A stretch of DNA of 64,000 bases, taken from Novosphingobium sp. G106 (lineage in GTDB: Bacteria; Pseudomonadota; Alphaproteobacteria; Sphingomonadales; Sphingomonadaceae). The DNA is taken from contig NZ_JAHOOZ010000004.1 in assembly GCF_019075875.1 (NCBI RefSeq), forward strand, positions 1-64,000, written 5' to 3'. Each line of letters starts with the position of its first letter. Position 1 is the stretch's first letter. This document shows, piece by piece, positions 36,296 through 45,726 of this stretch. A model generated the notes under the pieces. The model saw nothing but the letters and a program-made list of their open reading frames with translations. It did no database searches and had not been told where the DNA came from. A program made the position numbers and the translations under genes.

Positions 36296-37769
36296 ATGGA
36301 TTCCGCCGTCAGTCATCACGCCAGTCGCTTGACCTTCGCGCATCTTGAGCAGCTCACGGCGCAGCTCCTCGATGGGATAATCCTCATCGACACGGCGGGC
36401 GCCATCCTCAGTGCCAATACCGCAGCGCTGCGCATGCACGGTGTGGCCTCGGTCGATGAGCTCGGAGCCACGGCGGAGGGTTATGCTGAGCGATTCACAG
36501 TCTTCTCGGCTGATCACCACCCGCTTAAGCGACGCGACTATCCACTCTTCCGTCTCCTCGCAGGAGACACCTTTCCCGACCTGGTTGTCGAAGTCGCCCC
36601 AGCGGGGGGAGAGCGAAGCGCGCTGGGTGCACCAGGTCCGCGACGTCGCCATGGATGACGACGGTGACGAGCCCGACTTCCTCGCACTCGTCATTTGCGA
36701 CCTCTCCGAGCGGTTCGACGCCGAGGCACGGTTCAAGGCGATGTTCGGTGCTAACCCCGCACCCGCGGTGATTGTGCGCCAGAGCGATTTGCGCCTCACG
36801 CAGGCGAACGCGGGCTTTCTGTCCCTGACCGGTTTTGAGGCGGATCAGCTGATCGGCAAGACCCTGTTCGGCATCGATCTGCTTCAGGATGTGGGCCACG
36901 CGTCGGAGTTTCGCCGGATAATTGAGGCTGGCGAGGTCGTGCCGCAGACAGAGGCACGGCTCCTCGTGGCGGACGGGTCGCGCCGCCTGGTCCTGTTTGC
37001 CGGCCAGCCGGTCGACGTGACCGGCGAGGATGCGCTGTTGCTGACATTCGCTGACCTGGAGCCGCGTCGGCTCGCCGAGGCGGCGCTCGCCGCGAGCGAA
37101 AAGAACCTCGCCGCCATCTTCGACATGGCACCGATCCCTATGGCGGTGATAGGTCGCGGCGACGGGCAGATCGTCAACGTCAACGCCGCCTTTTCCCAGC
37201 TGACCCAGTTCACTTCGGACGAGGCGGCCGGCAAGACCATCGACGACCTGCAGCTCTGGGCGCGCTCCGAGGATCGCGCCGCCGCTGATCGCGAGGTCGA
37301 AGCGCAAGGCCGGATGCGCAATGCCGATGCCCGGCTTCTGACCAAGGACGGGCAGGCAGTCGATTGCCTCATCTCGGCCGAAGCGATCGACAGGCATGGC
37401 ACGTCGCTGATCTTGTGGGTCTTCCAGGACATCACTGAACGGCGACGAAGCGAGCTGGAGCTCGTCCAGGCGATCGACGAGGTGATGAAGGATGCGAGCT
37501 GGCTGAGCCGTTCGATCGTCGACAAGCTCGCGTCGCTGCGACGGCCGGGCACGTCGGGCTCGAACGCCGACCTCAGTCCGCGCGAGCGAGAGATACTCGA
37601 GCTTATCTGCGAGGATCTCGACGACGCGGCGATTGCCGCGCGGCTGGACCTCTCGCGCAATACCGTTCGCAACCATGTCGCGCGCCTCTACGCTAAGATC
37701 GGCGTCAATCGTCGCAGCGGCGCTGTGGTGTGGGGTCGCGAACGCGGGGTTGGTGGAAAGATTAGCTAG
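36296..37769 (+). pseudogene. PAS-PAS-LuxR regulator, split by a +1 frameshift
   Basis: The first 105 residues (HLEQLTAQLLDGIILIDTAG, GAILSANTAALRM) form a PAS domain. After six G at 36604-36609 the frame is lost. Dropping one G continues APAGESEARWVHQVRDVAMD into two further PAS domains (FGANPAPAVIVRQSDLRLTQ; IFDMAPIPMAVIGRGDGQIV) and a LuxR HTH (LSPREREILELICEDLDDAA, then RNTVRNHVARLYAKIGVNRR). The intact protein would be about 490 residues, a sensory transcription regulator. The large downstream frame could still be made from an internal start. Confidence 0.7.
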
Positions 37770-37799
37770 TCGGACTCTTTCAATGCCCCGCGTGGAAAC

Positions 37800-38170
37800 C
37801 TTGAGACTGCTTGCGCCGACATACTAGCGGCCGATGGTCGTCGTCAGTGGCTAAGTTGATAGCCAAAATAAAATGTCTAAACGCCGCGAAGGACGACATA
37901 ATGCACGTTCGTCTTGGCACAGCCGGGAATGAGAATGTGGACGATAACCGACAGGTTCAAAGCTCAAAGTTAGGAAGGTCAGCTTCACACTGTCGTCGTG
38001 ATGCAGAATGGTGATGAGCTCGATAAATGATGGCTGATGGCCTATATGATAAGAAAAGTCTTCATCCCGATCTGGCGTGACAAATGCATTTTTACAGCGG
38101 GTCTATATCGCAGTATAGACTTTCAAAGCGCAGTTTATCACCTCATCCCGCTCAAATGATCCGGCGTTCC
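37800..38170. other. 370 bases without a gene
   Basis: AT-richer than its surroundings near 38020-38130, with the near-repeat CTATATGATAAG / CTATATCGCAGTATAGAC. No frame looks coding. Confidence 0.4.
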
Positions 38171-38359
38171 TCACAATCGACCACGTAAAGGATGCATCCT
38201 ATTGTCTCGTGGTTCGCCGCGAGGGACACTATCCTGAAATGCTTGAACCGGGGCCTGAAGATAGCGTGCTTCCCCTGTATCTCTCGCCTGCCAGCGATAG
38301 GCGAGAGCACTGCAACCCATAGCGATGATCAATCCGACCAGCGTCATCACCAGTGTCAT
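38171..38359 (-). CDS. Small membrane protein
   Basis: 62 residues: MTLVMTLVGLIIAMGCSALA is one N-terminal membrane helix, followed by a polar, basic tail (YRWQARDTGEARYLQAPVQA). The ATG is preceded by AGGAAGGTAACG, a strong ribosome-binding site. No family recognised. Confidence 0.5.
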   Translation of the reverse strand: MTLVMTLVGLIIAMGCSALAYRWQARDTGEARYLQAPVQAFQDSVPRGEPRDNRMHPLRGRL

Positions 38360-38606
38360 CGTTACCTTCCTACAGACTTAGCCGGGCCACGATCTCGGGC
38401 CGAAGACAGCGCAGCCTCCCGCAACCTCGATACCCGGACAGCCTTGCAACGCCGCGCGTTTCGTTCAGTTTCATTGGGAATAACCAATGCAGGAACCATG
38501 GTCCTCCTCGCGCGGTTCGGACCCTGCGACCATGATATTTCGCGCGACACTCCGAAGCCCGAGAATCGCCGTGTCGCTACCGGCAAATTGCCCTTGGAGG
38601 TTCACG

Positions 38607-39374
38607 ATGTCGCATCAGATCAAGCTCGCTGTCGCCACTTTAATCGCAACTACCGGCTTCGCCGCTACGCCGGCAAACGCAGCGCTTATCTTCGATAGCA
38701 GCATCTTGGTCAGTGCTCAGGGTTTCGGAAATAATCCCCGCCTGCTGACGATCCAGGGCAACGGGACGGAATCAGGCTGCATCGGCGTGGGCGCTGGCGG
38801 AACGCTTCTCGGAGGCTCGGGGACCTGCATCGCCGACGCACTCGTCCACGATGGAAATAGCGTGAGCAATGCCGGCGGAAGTGAGGTAAATCCGCTTTCG
38901 GACAACCAGAAGTTCGGCGTCCCGACGATTGCCCAGCTGGGATGGAAGCAGGCATCCGACATCGGCCTCGTGTTCAATGCAACCGAACCGGGCGGAAACT
39001 CGATCAACGTGCAGGACGTCACGCTCAAGTTCTATAACGGCACGACGCTTCTGGGCGCGATCGACGGTTCGCAAACCTTTGCCAATTCCAACCCAGGCAA
39101 CGGCGTCGCTGGCTTTGCCTTCAAGGTCGATGCGGCCGAACAAACGTTCCTGAACAGCCTTGTCTTCGCCCAACAAGGGTATGGCAATTACCGTATCGCG
39201 CTGGAATCCACGCTATCGGATGCGGCGGGCGGGCCTGAAAGCTGGCTCGCCGTCAATCTAGGGAATGCCGTGCCCGAGCCATCGACCTGGGGCATGATGA
39301 TCCTGGGAGTGGGCATGATCGGTGCTGTCATGCGCCGCCGGCAGTCGCAGGCGATCAAATATCGCTTTGCCTGA
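38607..39374 (+). CDS. Secreted PEPxxWA-CTERM sorting-domain protein
   Basis: 255 residues. Signal peptide MSHQIKLAVATLIATTGFAA, cleaved near ANA-AL. The body is a Gly/Asn/Ser-rich beta protein. The C-terminus is a textbook sorting tail: VPEPSTWGMMILGVGMIGAV then RRRQ. Such tails are recognised by an exosortase that processes the protein for the cell surface or exopolysaccharide matrix. TTGGAGG precedes the ATG, and a terminator follows at 39394. Confidence 0.85.
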   Translation: MSHQIKLAVATLIATTGFAATPANAALIFDSSILVSAQGFGNNPRLLTIQGNGTESGCIGVGAGGTLLGGSGTCIADALVHDGNSVSNAGGSEVNPLSDNQKFGVPTIAQLGWKQASDIGLVFNATEPGGNSINVQDVTLKFYNGTTLLGAIDGSQTFANSNPGNGVAGFAFKVDAAEQTFLNSLVFAQQGYGNYRIALESTLSDAAGGPESWLAVNLGNAVPEPSTWGMMILGVGMIGAVMRRRQSQAIKYRFA

Positions 39375-39393
39375 CTCGCGCTGGCGATTGCTG

Positions 39394-39421
39394 AAGGGGG
39401 GCGGTCCGGCGCCCCCTTTTT
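39394..39421 (+). terminator. Terminator after the PEP-CTERM gene
   Basis: GGGGGGCG and CGCCCCC form a GC stem around GTCCGG, followed by TTTTT. Confidence 0.65.
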
Positions 39422-39603
39422 GCGAGGTTCGACATTCACTGACATTATGTCTTCTCAATGTCGGAACGTCCAAGCTTCGGAATGCATTCAGGGATTGAGG
39501 CCGTGCGATCGACCCTACCCCCGATTAGCCGGTCCTCAATGGCGTCCGGTTGTCTGTTCCGACCGGGCGCCGTTTTTTTGTCGAAGAGGAAGGAGGATCG
39601 CGA

Positions 39604-39843
39604 ATGTACGGACGGTCAGATGGAAGGACAGCTGCTGCACGGATAGGCCCCAGAGAAAAGGTGGGCATCACAATTCTCGACGATGACGGTCACGTTCGAA
39701 CGCTCGACGAGATTGAAGCCGACCTCATCCACCTTGCTCTCAGCATCTACGGTGGATGCGTAGCGGAGGCAGCGCGCGGGCTCGGGATCGGGCGATCTAC
39801 GCTTTACCGCAAACTGGAATCGCAGGGCATGTCTCCGTCGTAA
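39604..39843 (+). CDS. Fis-type HTH mini-regulator 1
   Basis: 79 residues, ATG after AAGGAGG. The C-terminal half is the Fis/NtrC-family DNA-binding domain: IEADLIHLALSIYGGCVAEA then ARGLGIGRSTLYRKLE. Before it lies a short conserved segment ITILDDDGHVRTLDE. It lacks the AAA+ and receiver parts of NtrC-like activators, so it can only bind DNA. A paralogue follows 70 bases downstream. Confidence 0.7.
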   Translation: MYGRSDGRTAAARIGPREKVGITILDDDGHVRTLDEIEADLIHLALSIYGGCVAEAARGLGIGRSTLYRKLESQGMSPS

Positions 39844-39914
39844 GCGGATCAACAGCCGCTCGATTTGCGCTCCTAAAGTTGGAAGTCCCCATTCCTTTTG
39901 ATCGCGAGGATAGC

Positions 39915-40145
39915 ATGGGCGAGATACTGCAGCATCCCGCATGCGTAAGAGCGTTCCGCGCACCACTTCCGCCCGATCGGCCGAACGTGAGGCTTTTCGA
40001 AGACGATGGCCATATACGGCCGATGATCGATATCGAGGCTGACCTTATAGACCTGGCCCTACGCGTAAACGGAGGTTCCTTGGGCAAAGCCGCCCGCGAT
40101 CTCGGTGTGGGCAGAACGACGCTCTATCGGAGGCTCTTGAAATGA
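39915..40145 (+). CDS. Fis-type HTH mini-regulator 2
   Basis: 76 residues (MGEILQHPACVRAFRAPLPP) with the same layout as its upstream neighbour: VRLFEDDGHIRPMIDIEADL, then LALRVNGGSLGKAARDLGVG and RTTLYRRLLK. The shared EDDGHxRxxxxIEADLI segment shows a tandem duplication. A weak GCGAGGATAGC precedes the ATG. Confidence 0.7.
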   Translation: MGEILQHPACVRAFRAPLPPDRPNVRLFEDDGHIRPMIDIEADLIDLALRVNGGSLGKAARDLGVGRTTLYRRLLK

Positions 40146-40227
40146 TCGTTAGATGGGATAATCGGCCCAGGATCTTCGGCTGATGCGTCTGGTATCGAAG
40201 AGCGAAAGCGTTTGCCCTGATAGCCCG

Positions 40228-40425
40228 ATGCCGCAATCCGCTTTTTACCGTAGGCAAGCTGACGCGTGTCGTATGGAAGCGGACTTGGCGATTGCCCCTC
40301 AAATCCGGATCAATTGGCAAAGGGCAGCCAAGGCATGGCGACAGCTCGCTGCAATTCCCGTTTTAAGCGCTTCTGGTGCATCTCTTGAGGCCGGCGAGCA
40401 CTGCCAACCGTGGAAGTCAAAGTAA
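40228..40425 (+). CDS. Small helical hypothetical protein
   Basis: 65 residues from MPQSAFYRRQADACRMEADL, then RINWQRAAKAWRQLAAIPVL. The xxSAFYRRQAxxC start is common in small unannotated alphaproteobacterial proteins. No function known. Confidence 0.45.
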   Translation: MPQSAFYRRQADACRMEADLAIAPQIRINWQRAAKAWRQLAAIPVLSASGASLEAGEHCQPWKSK

Positions 40426-40624
40426 TCATCGCACCCAAGGCTCCAACGGAATGTCGGTTCCGTTTCTCGGTGCGGACAGACCTGAGCTCGAGCGGACGAA
40501 AAGGCGGTCCGCGGGCCAAGGTCGTCGCGCCGCTTCGAGGTCGATTAATCCCGGATCGCCAATTGGACATTGGCAGATTCCAAACACTTGATGCTTGCGA
40601 TCATTTGCCGACCTGAACGGTCCC

Positions 40625-40668
40625 AAGCAAAAGGCCCGGCGGGATCGTTCCCGCCGAGCCTTTTGCTT
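40625..40668. terminator. Strong bidirectional terminator
   Basis: The arms AAGCAAAAGGCCCGGCGGG and CCCGCCGAGCCTTTTGCTT (19 bases, one mismatch) surround a six-base loop, with T and A tracts on both strands. It separates the convergent small gene and the second PEP-CTERM gene. Confidence 0.8.
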
Positions 40669-40688
40669 TTCGGTCGCTTGGAAGTCAG

Positions 40689-41294
40689 TCAGGCGTATTT
40701 GACCGAGACCGACCGCCGGCGGCGCAAAGCTGCACCTGTAAAGCCGACGCCCAGTATTAGCAGCGCCCAAGAGGCCGGTTCAGGCACGCCGGTGCTGAAG
40801 TTCGCGACTTCGAAGGCATCCTTCAGAGGCGTCGCGTCGAACTTGGCTGACGTGATCAATTCGCCCCCAGCCGTTTTGAACTGGACGTACTGAGAGAACG
40901 ACTGATTGCCATCCGTCACTGCAAAGTTCAGCCCTTGCGGCGTAAAGTTGAACGTATTGCCCAGGTTGGTGGTAAGAGTCAGCTGATTGTAGGTGTCCGG
41001 GGAGCCCCACAGGAAGCTCAGGTAATTCAGGGCGTTTGCAAATGTAATGATCGACGGGGAGCCCGCGGTCTGCCCAACGGCCAGAAACTGGTTGTTGTAG
41101 ACCCCGCCCTTCGGGATATCCGCGAAAGGCTGGTCGGAGGTGTAGATCGTGCCGCCGGACCGCGTGCCCAACGAGTCGATCGTGACGAACGGAGACCCGC
41201 TGCTGCCGAGACTACCGACGACTACAGCGTGGGCGCCAGAAGCCGCCATCATGGAGAGCGCGATCGCAGCGCTGGATGCAACAGTGAATTTCAT
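40689..41294 (-). CDS. Second secreted PEPxxWA-CTERM protein
   Basis: 201 residues. Signal peptide MKFTVASSAAIALSMMAASG ending AHA. A beta-rich Gly/Ser/Thr/Asn body lies between. The tail is VPEPASWALLILGVGFTGAA followed by RRRRS. It is processed by an exosortase like the protein at 38607, from which it is separated only by the Fis-like genes. GGGAGGAA precedes the ATG in the complement. Confidence 0.85.
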   Translation of the reverse strand: MKFTVASSAAIALSMMAASGAHAVVVGSLGSSGSPFVTIDSLGTRSGGTIYTSDQPFADIPKGGVYNNQFLAVGQTAGSPSIITFANALNYLSFLWGSPDTYNQLTLTTNLGNTFNFTPQGLNFAVTDGNQSFSQYVQFKTAGGELITSAKFDATPLKDAFEVANFSTGVPEPASWALLILGVGFTGAALRRRRSVSVKYA

Positions 41295-41716
41295 CAATTC
41301 CTCCCGAGAGACTCTTAGTTGGCCGAAGTGACCAGCAGCCCCCATGACGCGTCGTTTGCCGACGGGTGACCGGCGCATCCGCACTAAAACGACCGAGAGC
41401 TGAAATGGTGCCGGGACGCGAGGCTTTTTTAGGCGTAATGGTCTCTGAGCGTGGCAGGATGAAATGGAGATCGAAGATCTGCCGCCGAGCGCGAGAAAAA
41501 AGCCAATTGCCAACCAACCTTAACTCAATTGTTGGGCATTAAAATTGTTACCCTTGGAACAGCGAGGGGGCGGCCGTGGTTCAGAATTTGACCGCAAACG
41601 ATCGACCCTGAATCGAACCTCTGCGATCTTGGTCAGCACCTCTGACCAAGGTGCTGAGCCCCAACCTAAACCCGCGGCACACAGAAGGATAAGACGTTTT
41701 GGTGTCAATGCCAGCG
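41295..41716. other. 420 bases without a gene
   Basis: Upstream region of the second PEP-CTERM gene. No frame on either strand looks coding. It ends at the structured repeat. Confidence 0.4.
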
Positions 41717-41775
41717 TGCTGCCATCATTATCTAGGCCCCCAAGCCATTGACCGGATAGCGACGGCAGCACACCG
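41717..41775. repeat. Structured intergenic repeat, copy A
   Basis: A conserved core (ATCTAGGCCCCCAAGCCATT then GACC, 41730-41753) lies between GTGCTGCC (41717-41724) and GGCAGCAC (41764-41771), which are reverse complements. The same arrangement recurs at 46687-46747. Confidence 0.65.
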
Positions 41776-42018
41776 GGCGTCTTGAGTGCTCACCGATCAC
41801 TGGCCAGCAGATATCTAGTGAGGATCTGCGGAGAGTTTCCGCTCGACCCTCGTACTGCTCGGCAAGGTCTGTGATTTGAGCGCCTCTCGCGTACGGACCA
41901 GGACAACGCACCGGCGTTAGCGATGATCTGACGTTAATCCACCAAGACAGCGCGCGCTTTAACCATTTGGAAAGGATGTTCATTCACCACTTACGTGTGG
42001 GGGCCTTCTGAAAGGCTC

Positions 42019-42450
42019 ATGATGCCGAACTGCCTAAAGCACGCTACTCGCCCTGCGACCGTGATGATACTTGAGGATGACGCACTCAATGCGTTGCTCA
42101 TCGAAGACACACTGAGACTGGCTGGGCACGAGGTGAGGGGATCCGCGAGAACCGTGCCGCAGGCACTGGGGCTTGTCGAAATGGGGGGTATCGACGCGGC
42201 GATCCTCGATCTTCAAATTGACAACGAAATGTCCTTTGAGGTTGGCCGGCGGTTGGATCAACTGCAGATTCCCTGGGCTATCACAACCGCGCACCCACGC
42301 AGCTTCGTCGGCGCTCAATTCTCTCATATCACCCTGTTGAGCAAACCATTTGGCATATCCGCCTTGTTGGAGCTCATCGAGAAGCTGATCGTTGACGACG
42401 AGGAAGTTCTGAAGTCTCAGGCAGACTCTGAAATTCCCAGGACAGGTTGA
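42019..42450 (+). CDS. Single-domain response regulator
   Basis: 143 residues. A receiver domain only: ATVMILEDDALNALLIEDTL gives the acidic pair, IDAAILDLQIDNE the phospho-acceptor Asp, ITTAHPRS the Thr/Ser position and LLSKPFG the conserved Lys. There is no output domain, so it probably passes phosphate or binds a partner, as in the alphaproteobacterial general stress or chemotaxis pathways. No kinase lies beside it. Confidence 0.8.
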   Translation: MMPNCLKHATRPATVMILEDDALNALLIEDTLRLAGHEVRGSARTVPQALGLVEMGGIDAAILDLQIDNEMSFEVGRRLDQLQIPWAITTAHPRSFVGAQFSHITLLSKPFGISALLELIEKLIVDDEEVLKSQADSEIPRTG

Positions 42451-42543
42451 TCAGTGCGGGGATCGCCGCCTTTTCTGCCATTCGGTATGCCCGAGCGGCC
42501 ACCCGAAAGCCGACGTTGCGCGGCGAACGGTGCGACGGCATAG

Positions 42544-42711
42544 ATCGCAGTCATAATTACCCCGCGTTGGCTTGATGCTCACGGTTCGCAAGTCGATCCC
42601 ATCGTGAAAGCGTGGCGATTGGGAGATAATGGGCAGGCCGTAAGCGGCCTCTGGGAACGTCTTTATCATCAAGAAGATGTTGGTACCGCTGCATTGCTTG
42701 AAAAGCTATGA
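42544..42711 (+). pseudogene. C-terminal remnant of a gene coupled to the transporter
   Basis: This open stretch reads IAVIITPRWLDAHGSQVDPI, then RLGDNGQAVSGLWERLYHQE and AALLEKL before TGA. It has no plausible start codon; the frame upstream is closed by TAG at 42541. The stop overlaps the ancestral ATG of the cation transporter (ATGA at 42708-42711), so it was probably the 3' part of a coupled upstream gene. Family unknown. Confidence 0.4.
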
Positions 42712-42752
42712 GCGACATTGACCGGCCCCCACTGAGTGGTCCGTGCTGATTG

Positions 42753-43613
42753 TTAGTGCATTGTCGCCTCCGTTGCCATTGCCGCCTGGAGGTGGAGCGA
42801 AGCGGAACCGGAAGGCGGCAATGGCGGAGAAGCCGTTTCCGGGGCCGGCGGTCGGTAGCCAAGGCTGCTGTGGGGGCGGATCGTGTTGTAATGCCGCCGC
42901 CAGGCTTCGATCAGCACCTTTGCCTCGGCGAGGCTGTAGAAGATCTCGCCGTTGAGCAGCTCGTCGCGAAGCGAGCCGTTGAAGCTCTCGTTGTAGCCGT
43001 TCTCCCATGGCGACGCCGGGGTGATGTAGAGCGTCTTCACACCGACCTGCGCCAACCATTTCTGGACCGCCGTCGCGATAAATTCGCTGCCATTGTCGGA
43101 CCTGATATTGGCAGGCGGACCGCGCGCGATGAACAGGTCGGCCAGGGCCGCCAGCACTTCTTCGTGTTTGAGCTGCCGCGCCACGATCAGGGCGAGGCAT
43201 TCGCGGCTGGCCTCATCGATGATCGTCAGGATGCGGAACTTGCGGCCATCATGGGTGCGCCCCTCGACGAAGTCGTAGGCCCAGACGTGCCCCGGGTACT
43301 CAGGTCGCAGCCGGATGCACGAGCCATCGTTCAGCCATAGCCGGCCCCGCTTGGGCTGTTTCTGCGGCACCTTCAGGCCCTCGCGCCGCCAGATACGTTC
43401 GACCCGTTTGCGGTTCACCGTCCATCCCGCATCACGCAGCAGCGCCGTCACCCGGCGATAGCCATAGCGACCATATTGGCGTGCCAGTGTCACGATGTCG
43501 TCGGTGAGCGCTCCCTCGTCATCTGCCCCGCGCGGTACCTTGCGCTGCGTCGATCGATGCTGGCCAAGCACCTGGCAGACCCGCCGTTCGGATACTGCCA
43601 GTGTGCCACGCAC
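42753..43613 (-). CDS. IS3 transposase OrfB (DDE integrase)
   Basis: 286 residues as an independent frame. An HTH_21-like part ([20 protein letters not shown]) precedes the rve core with the first Asp in VWAYDFVEG, the second in IRSDNGSEF and the Glu in [18 protein letters not shown]. As usual in IS3 elements it is probably made as an OrfAB fusion by -1 frameshifting near GGGGAAAC at the end of OrfA. Confidence 0.85.
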   Translation of the reverse strand: MRGTLAVSERRVCQVLGQHRSTQRKVPRGADDEGALTDDIVTLARQYGRYGYRRVTALLRDAGWTVNRKRVERIWRREGLKVPQKQPKRGRLWLNDGSCIRLRPEYPGHVWAYDFVEGRTHDGRKFRILTIIDEASRECLALIVARQLKHEEVLAALADLFIARGPPANIRSDNGSEFIATAVQKWLAQVGVKTLYITPASPWENGYNESFNGSLRDELLNGEIFYSLAEAKVLIEAWRRHYNTIRPHSSLGYRPPAPETASPPLPPSGSASLHLQAAMATEATMH

Positions 43614-43645
43614 ATGATCGATGCACCGCCGTCGCCGCGCAGGGC

Positions 43646-43927
43646 TCAGAAGTTTCCCCGCGCCGCCTCCTGCAGGATCAGCTTGTCGAGCGTCAGGTCA
43701 GAGATCGCCCGCCGTAAACGCAGATTTTCCTTCTCCAGATCCTTCATGCGCCGCGCCTGGTCGGTCTTCAGGCCGCCATATTCCTTGCGCCAGCGATAAT
43801 AGGTCTGCTCGGTAACCCCGATCCGTCGACACGCATCCGCGGTCGTCCCACCCTGCGCCAGGACGATCTCCGCCTCACGCAACTTGCCGATAATCTCTTC
43901 CGGCTTGTGCCTCTTGCCCATTTCCAA
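43646..43927 (-). CDS. IS3 OrfA
   Basis: 93 residues with the HTH_8 type DNA-binding domain ([40 protein letters not shown]) and the leucine zipper ([20 protein letters not shown]). It ends QEAARGNF, where the other frame continues into OrfB. Confidence 0.85.
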   Translation of the reverse strand: MEMGKRHKPEEIIGKLREAEIVLAQGGTTADACRRIGVTEQTYYRWRKEYGGLKTDQARRMKDLEKENLRLRRAISDLTLDKLILQEAARGNF

Positions 43928-43986
43928 ACTCCTTCATGATCCAAAATAACAATGATTTTGGACCACTCAGAAGGGGGCAGATCAAC

Positions 43987-44595
43987 ATGATCGATTCAAC
44001 GCCGCAGGACATGTACCAGCCAGCCTTGCGCCGGATGGTCCTGATCGTGGCAGTGTTAAATTTCGTCTGCTTCGGTGTCGAATTTGCGATTGCCCGCGCG
44101 ATCGGCGCGGTGTCGCTGTTCGCTGATTCCATCGATTTTCTCGAGGACACATCGGTCAACCTGCTGATTTCCCTGGCGCTCGCTTGGTCGGTCCGTGCTC
44201 GCGCGCGGCTTGGCATGGCGCTGGCGCTCGTGCTGCTTGTTCCCGGTCTGGCGACGCTATGGACCGCATGGTCCAAGGTCCACCAACCGCTGGCGCCTTC
44301 GCCAGTTCCGCTAACACTCGCTGGCGTCGGCGCGCTGGTGATCAACCTTATCTGCGCGATGATGCTTGCAAAGTTCAGGCATCATCGCGGCAGCCTGACC
44401 AAGGCCGCGTTCCTCTCGGCTCGCAACGATGTCTACGCCAATATTGCAATCATTGCCGGCGGGTTGGTGACGGCACTGGCTTGGCGTTCTGCGTGGCCAG
44501 ACCTGATCGTCGGAATTGGGATTGCGATGATGAACGCGGACGCTGCGCACGAAATCTCCGAAGTGGCACGTGAGGAACATCGCGCAGCGAGCTAG
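43987..44595 (+). CDS. Cation-efflux-like membrane transporter, 5' end altered by IS
   Basis: 202 residues with five to six membrane segments (MVLIVAVLNFVCFGVEFAIA; ALALVLLVPGLATLWTAW; LTLAGVGALVINLICAMMLA). The metal-site pattern is of cation diffusion facilitators: LFADSIDFLEDTSVN in helix II and ARNDVYANIAIIAGG in helix V. It should export a divalent metal across the inner membrane. The IS3 element inserted just after codon 3 of the ancestral gene (ATG at 42708, reading MSD then MIDS). Translation can now start at the duplicated ATG (43987) using AGAAGGGGG from the IS end. Confidence 0.75.
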   Translation: MIDSTPQDMYQPALRRMVLIVAVLNFVCFGVEFAIARAIGAVSLFADSIDFLEDTSVNLLISLALAWSVRARARLGMALALVLLVPGLATLWTAWSKVHQPLAPSPVPLTLAGVGALVINLICAMMLAKFRHHRGSLTKAAFLSARNDVYANIAIIAGGLVTALAWRSAWPDLIVGIGIAMMNADAAHEISEVAREEHRAAS

Positions 44596-44677
44596 CGAGC
44601 ACATCCGGTTGTTGACGGAACAATCGGGCGCCGATCAGCGCCCGATCGCGAGTCGTACGTCCGGCTATCGCTCAGTC

Positions 44678-44998
44678 CTAATCATCGTCGTCATCATCAT
44701 GATTTCGGTGCCAGCGCCGTTCTTCCCACCTTCGGTGCTGCTCCCAATACCTACGCTGCTCCCAACGCTGACGTTCTTCCCAACGTTGGCGTTCGATCCA
44801 GGCGCGCCGGGCATCATGTTGGTAGTAGGGATCGCGGTAACCATCATATGGATCGTAGTATCTACCATAGGCGTCATAATAACCCGGATAGCCGCTGCCG
44901 AACGTAACGCTGAACCGGCTTTGGGCTGCAGCTGCGCCGGGCAACGCCGCAATCACTGTCGCTGCGGCCAGTGCGGCTGCGATAGGTAGTCTTTTCAT
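44678..44998 (-). CDS. Secreted Tyr/Arg/Trp-rich repeat protein
   Basis: 106 residues. The signal peptide MKRLPIAAALAAATVIAALP ends at AAAAQ. The mature part is Tyr/Gly/Asp-rich (YPGYYDAYGRYYDPYDGY), then a tandem RW-E-ER/QR pattern (ERQRWEERQRWEQRRYWEQH) and an Asp tail of six. It looks like a periplasmic or surface protein of low complexity; function unknown. GGGGACA is present just before the ATG. Confidence 0.65.
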   Translation of the reverse strand: MKRLPIAAALAAATVIAALPGAAAAQSRFSVTFGSGYPGYYDAYGRYYDPYDGYRDPYYQHDARRAWIERQRWEERQRWEQRRYWEQHRRWEERRWHRNHDDDDDD

Positions 44999-44999
44999 T

Positions 45000-45726
45000 G
45001 TCCCCTCCATGGGCGGGCGGCCGTCTCGGCCTGCCTTGTGGAGATAATAATAGTACGAAGGACATCGCCTCAGGCTGAATGCATGCGTAGTGCCTTGTTC
45101 ATGGGGGAGCCCTTTCTTACCATCTGAGTGCGATTCCCAAACGGCGATATTCGTCCAGCGGGAAGGGTCCGATATGACGATCACATCGACGTCATCGGGC
45201 GAGCGGCGGAATACTTCTGGTGCAACTGCATGCCGAAGAAGATTAGCGCTTCGCCAGGCACGCAGTACATGACGGCGCTGGCCGACGCGGCCGGCAATTC
45301 CGCTCCAGGCGGGCAAGCTCTACACGCTGTCCTGCCGAGTTACACCCTGGTCCGGCGCTTCCAGCGATTTGAGCCGAAGCGGTTTTGCAGGTTGTGCAAA
45401 GAGAAGCCTGCCGATGCCCCGAGGGGAATGGGCGCAGGCGGAAACAGAACGGGAGCATCGTGCACGACTGCTGCCGGTGTGACGTGTCGTGCGCGAGGGT
45501 GCGCAATCAGTGGGCGCTGGCCTGGGATCGCTACTGGAAAAATCATCACTGTCGATGAAGCGCTGGCCCCACAGAGGCTGGCCAGGGTTTCTTGCTCTGT
45601 CCGCGAAATTCGGCCGAACTTACGGAACCGGCGTTGAGCTGCTCTGTTGAGTAGACCATGCACGCTCAAACTATTGGGAAGTGCGGCAATAAGTTCGCGA
45701 GTGCGTCGTACGCAAGGATTGATCTA
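45000..45726. other. 730 bases without a confident gene
   Basis: One plus frame (45128-45637) and one minus frame (about 45080-45230) are open, but neither has consistent protein-like composition, a ribosome-binding site or a known motif. Possibly a decayed gene. Confidence 0.4.

Larger units (their letters stand above)
42719..43984 (-). mobile_element. IS3-family element with 4-bp target duplication
   Basis: 1266 bases bounded by imperfect inverted repeats (left TGACCGGCCCCCACTGAGTG, right its complement with one extra base). ACAT is repeated on both sides (42715-42718 and 43985-43988), the target duplication of a recent insertion. OrfA and OrfB are encoded on the minus strand. Confidence 0.85.

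Noticed and set aside
36525..37676. 383-codon minus-strand open frame
   Set aside because: Antisense to the PAS-LuxR regulator, which has recognisable PAS and HTH motifs.
42753..43927. IS3 OrfA/OrfB frame change as another broken gene
   Set aside because: The shift between OrfA and OrfB is the normal programmed arrangement of IS3 elements, so I do not count it with the homopolymer-damaged genes.
45128..45637. 169-codon plus-strand frame
   Set aside because: No ribosome-binding site, no motif and uneven composition. Kept only as an unexplained stretch.
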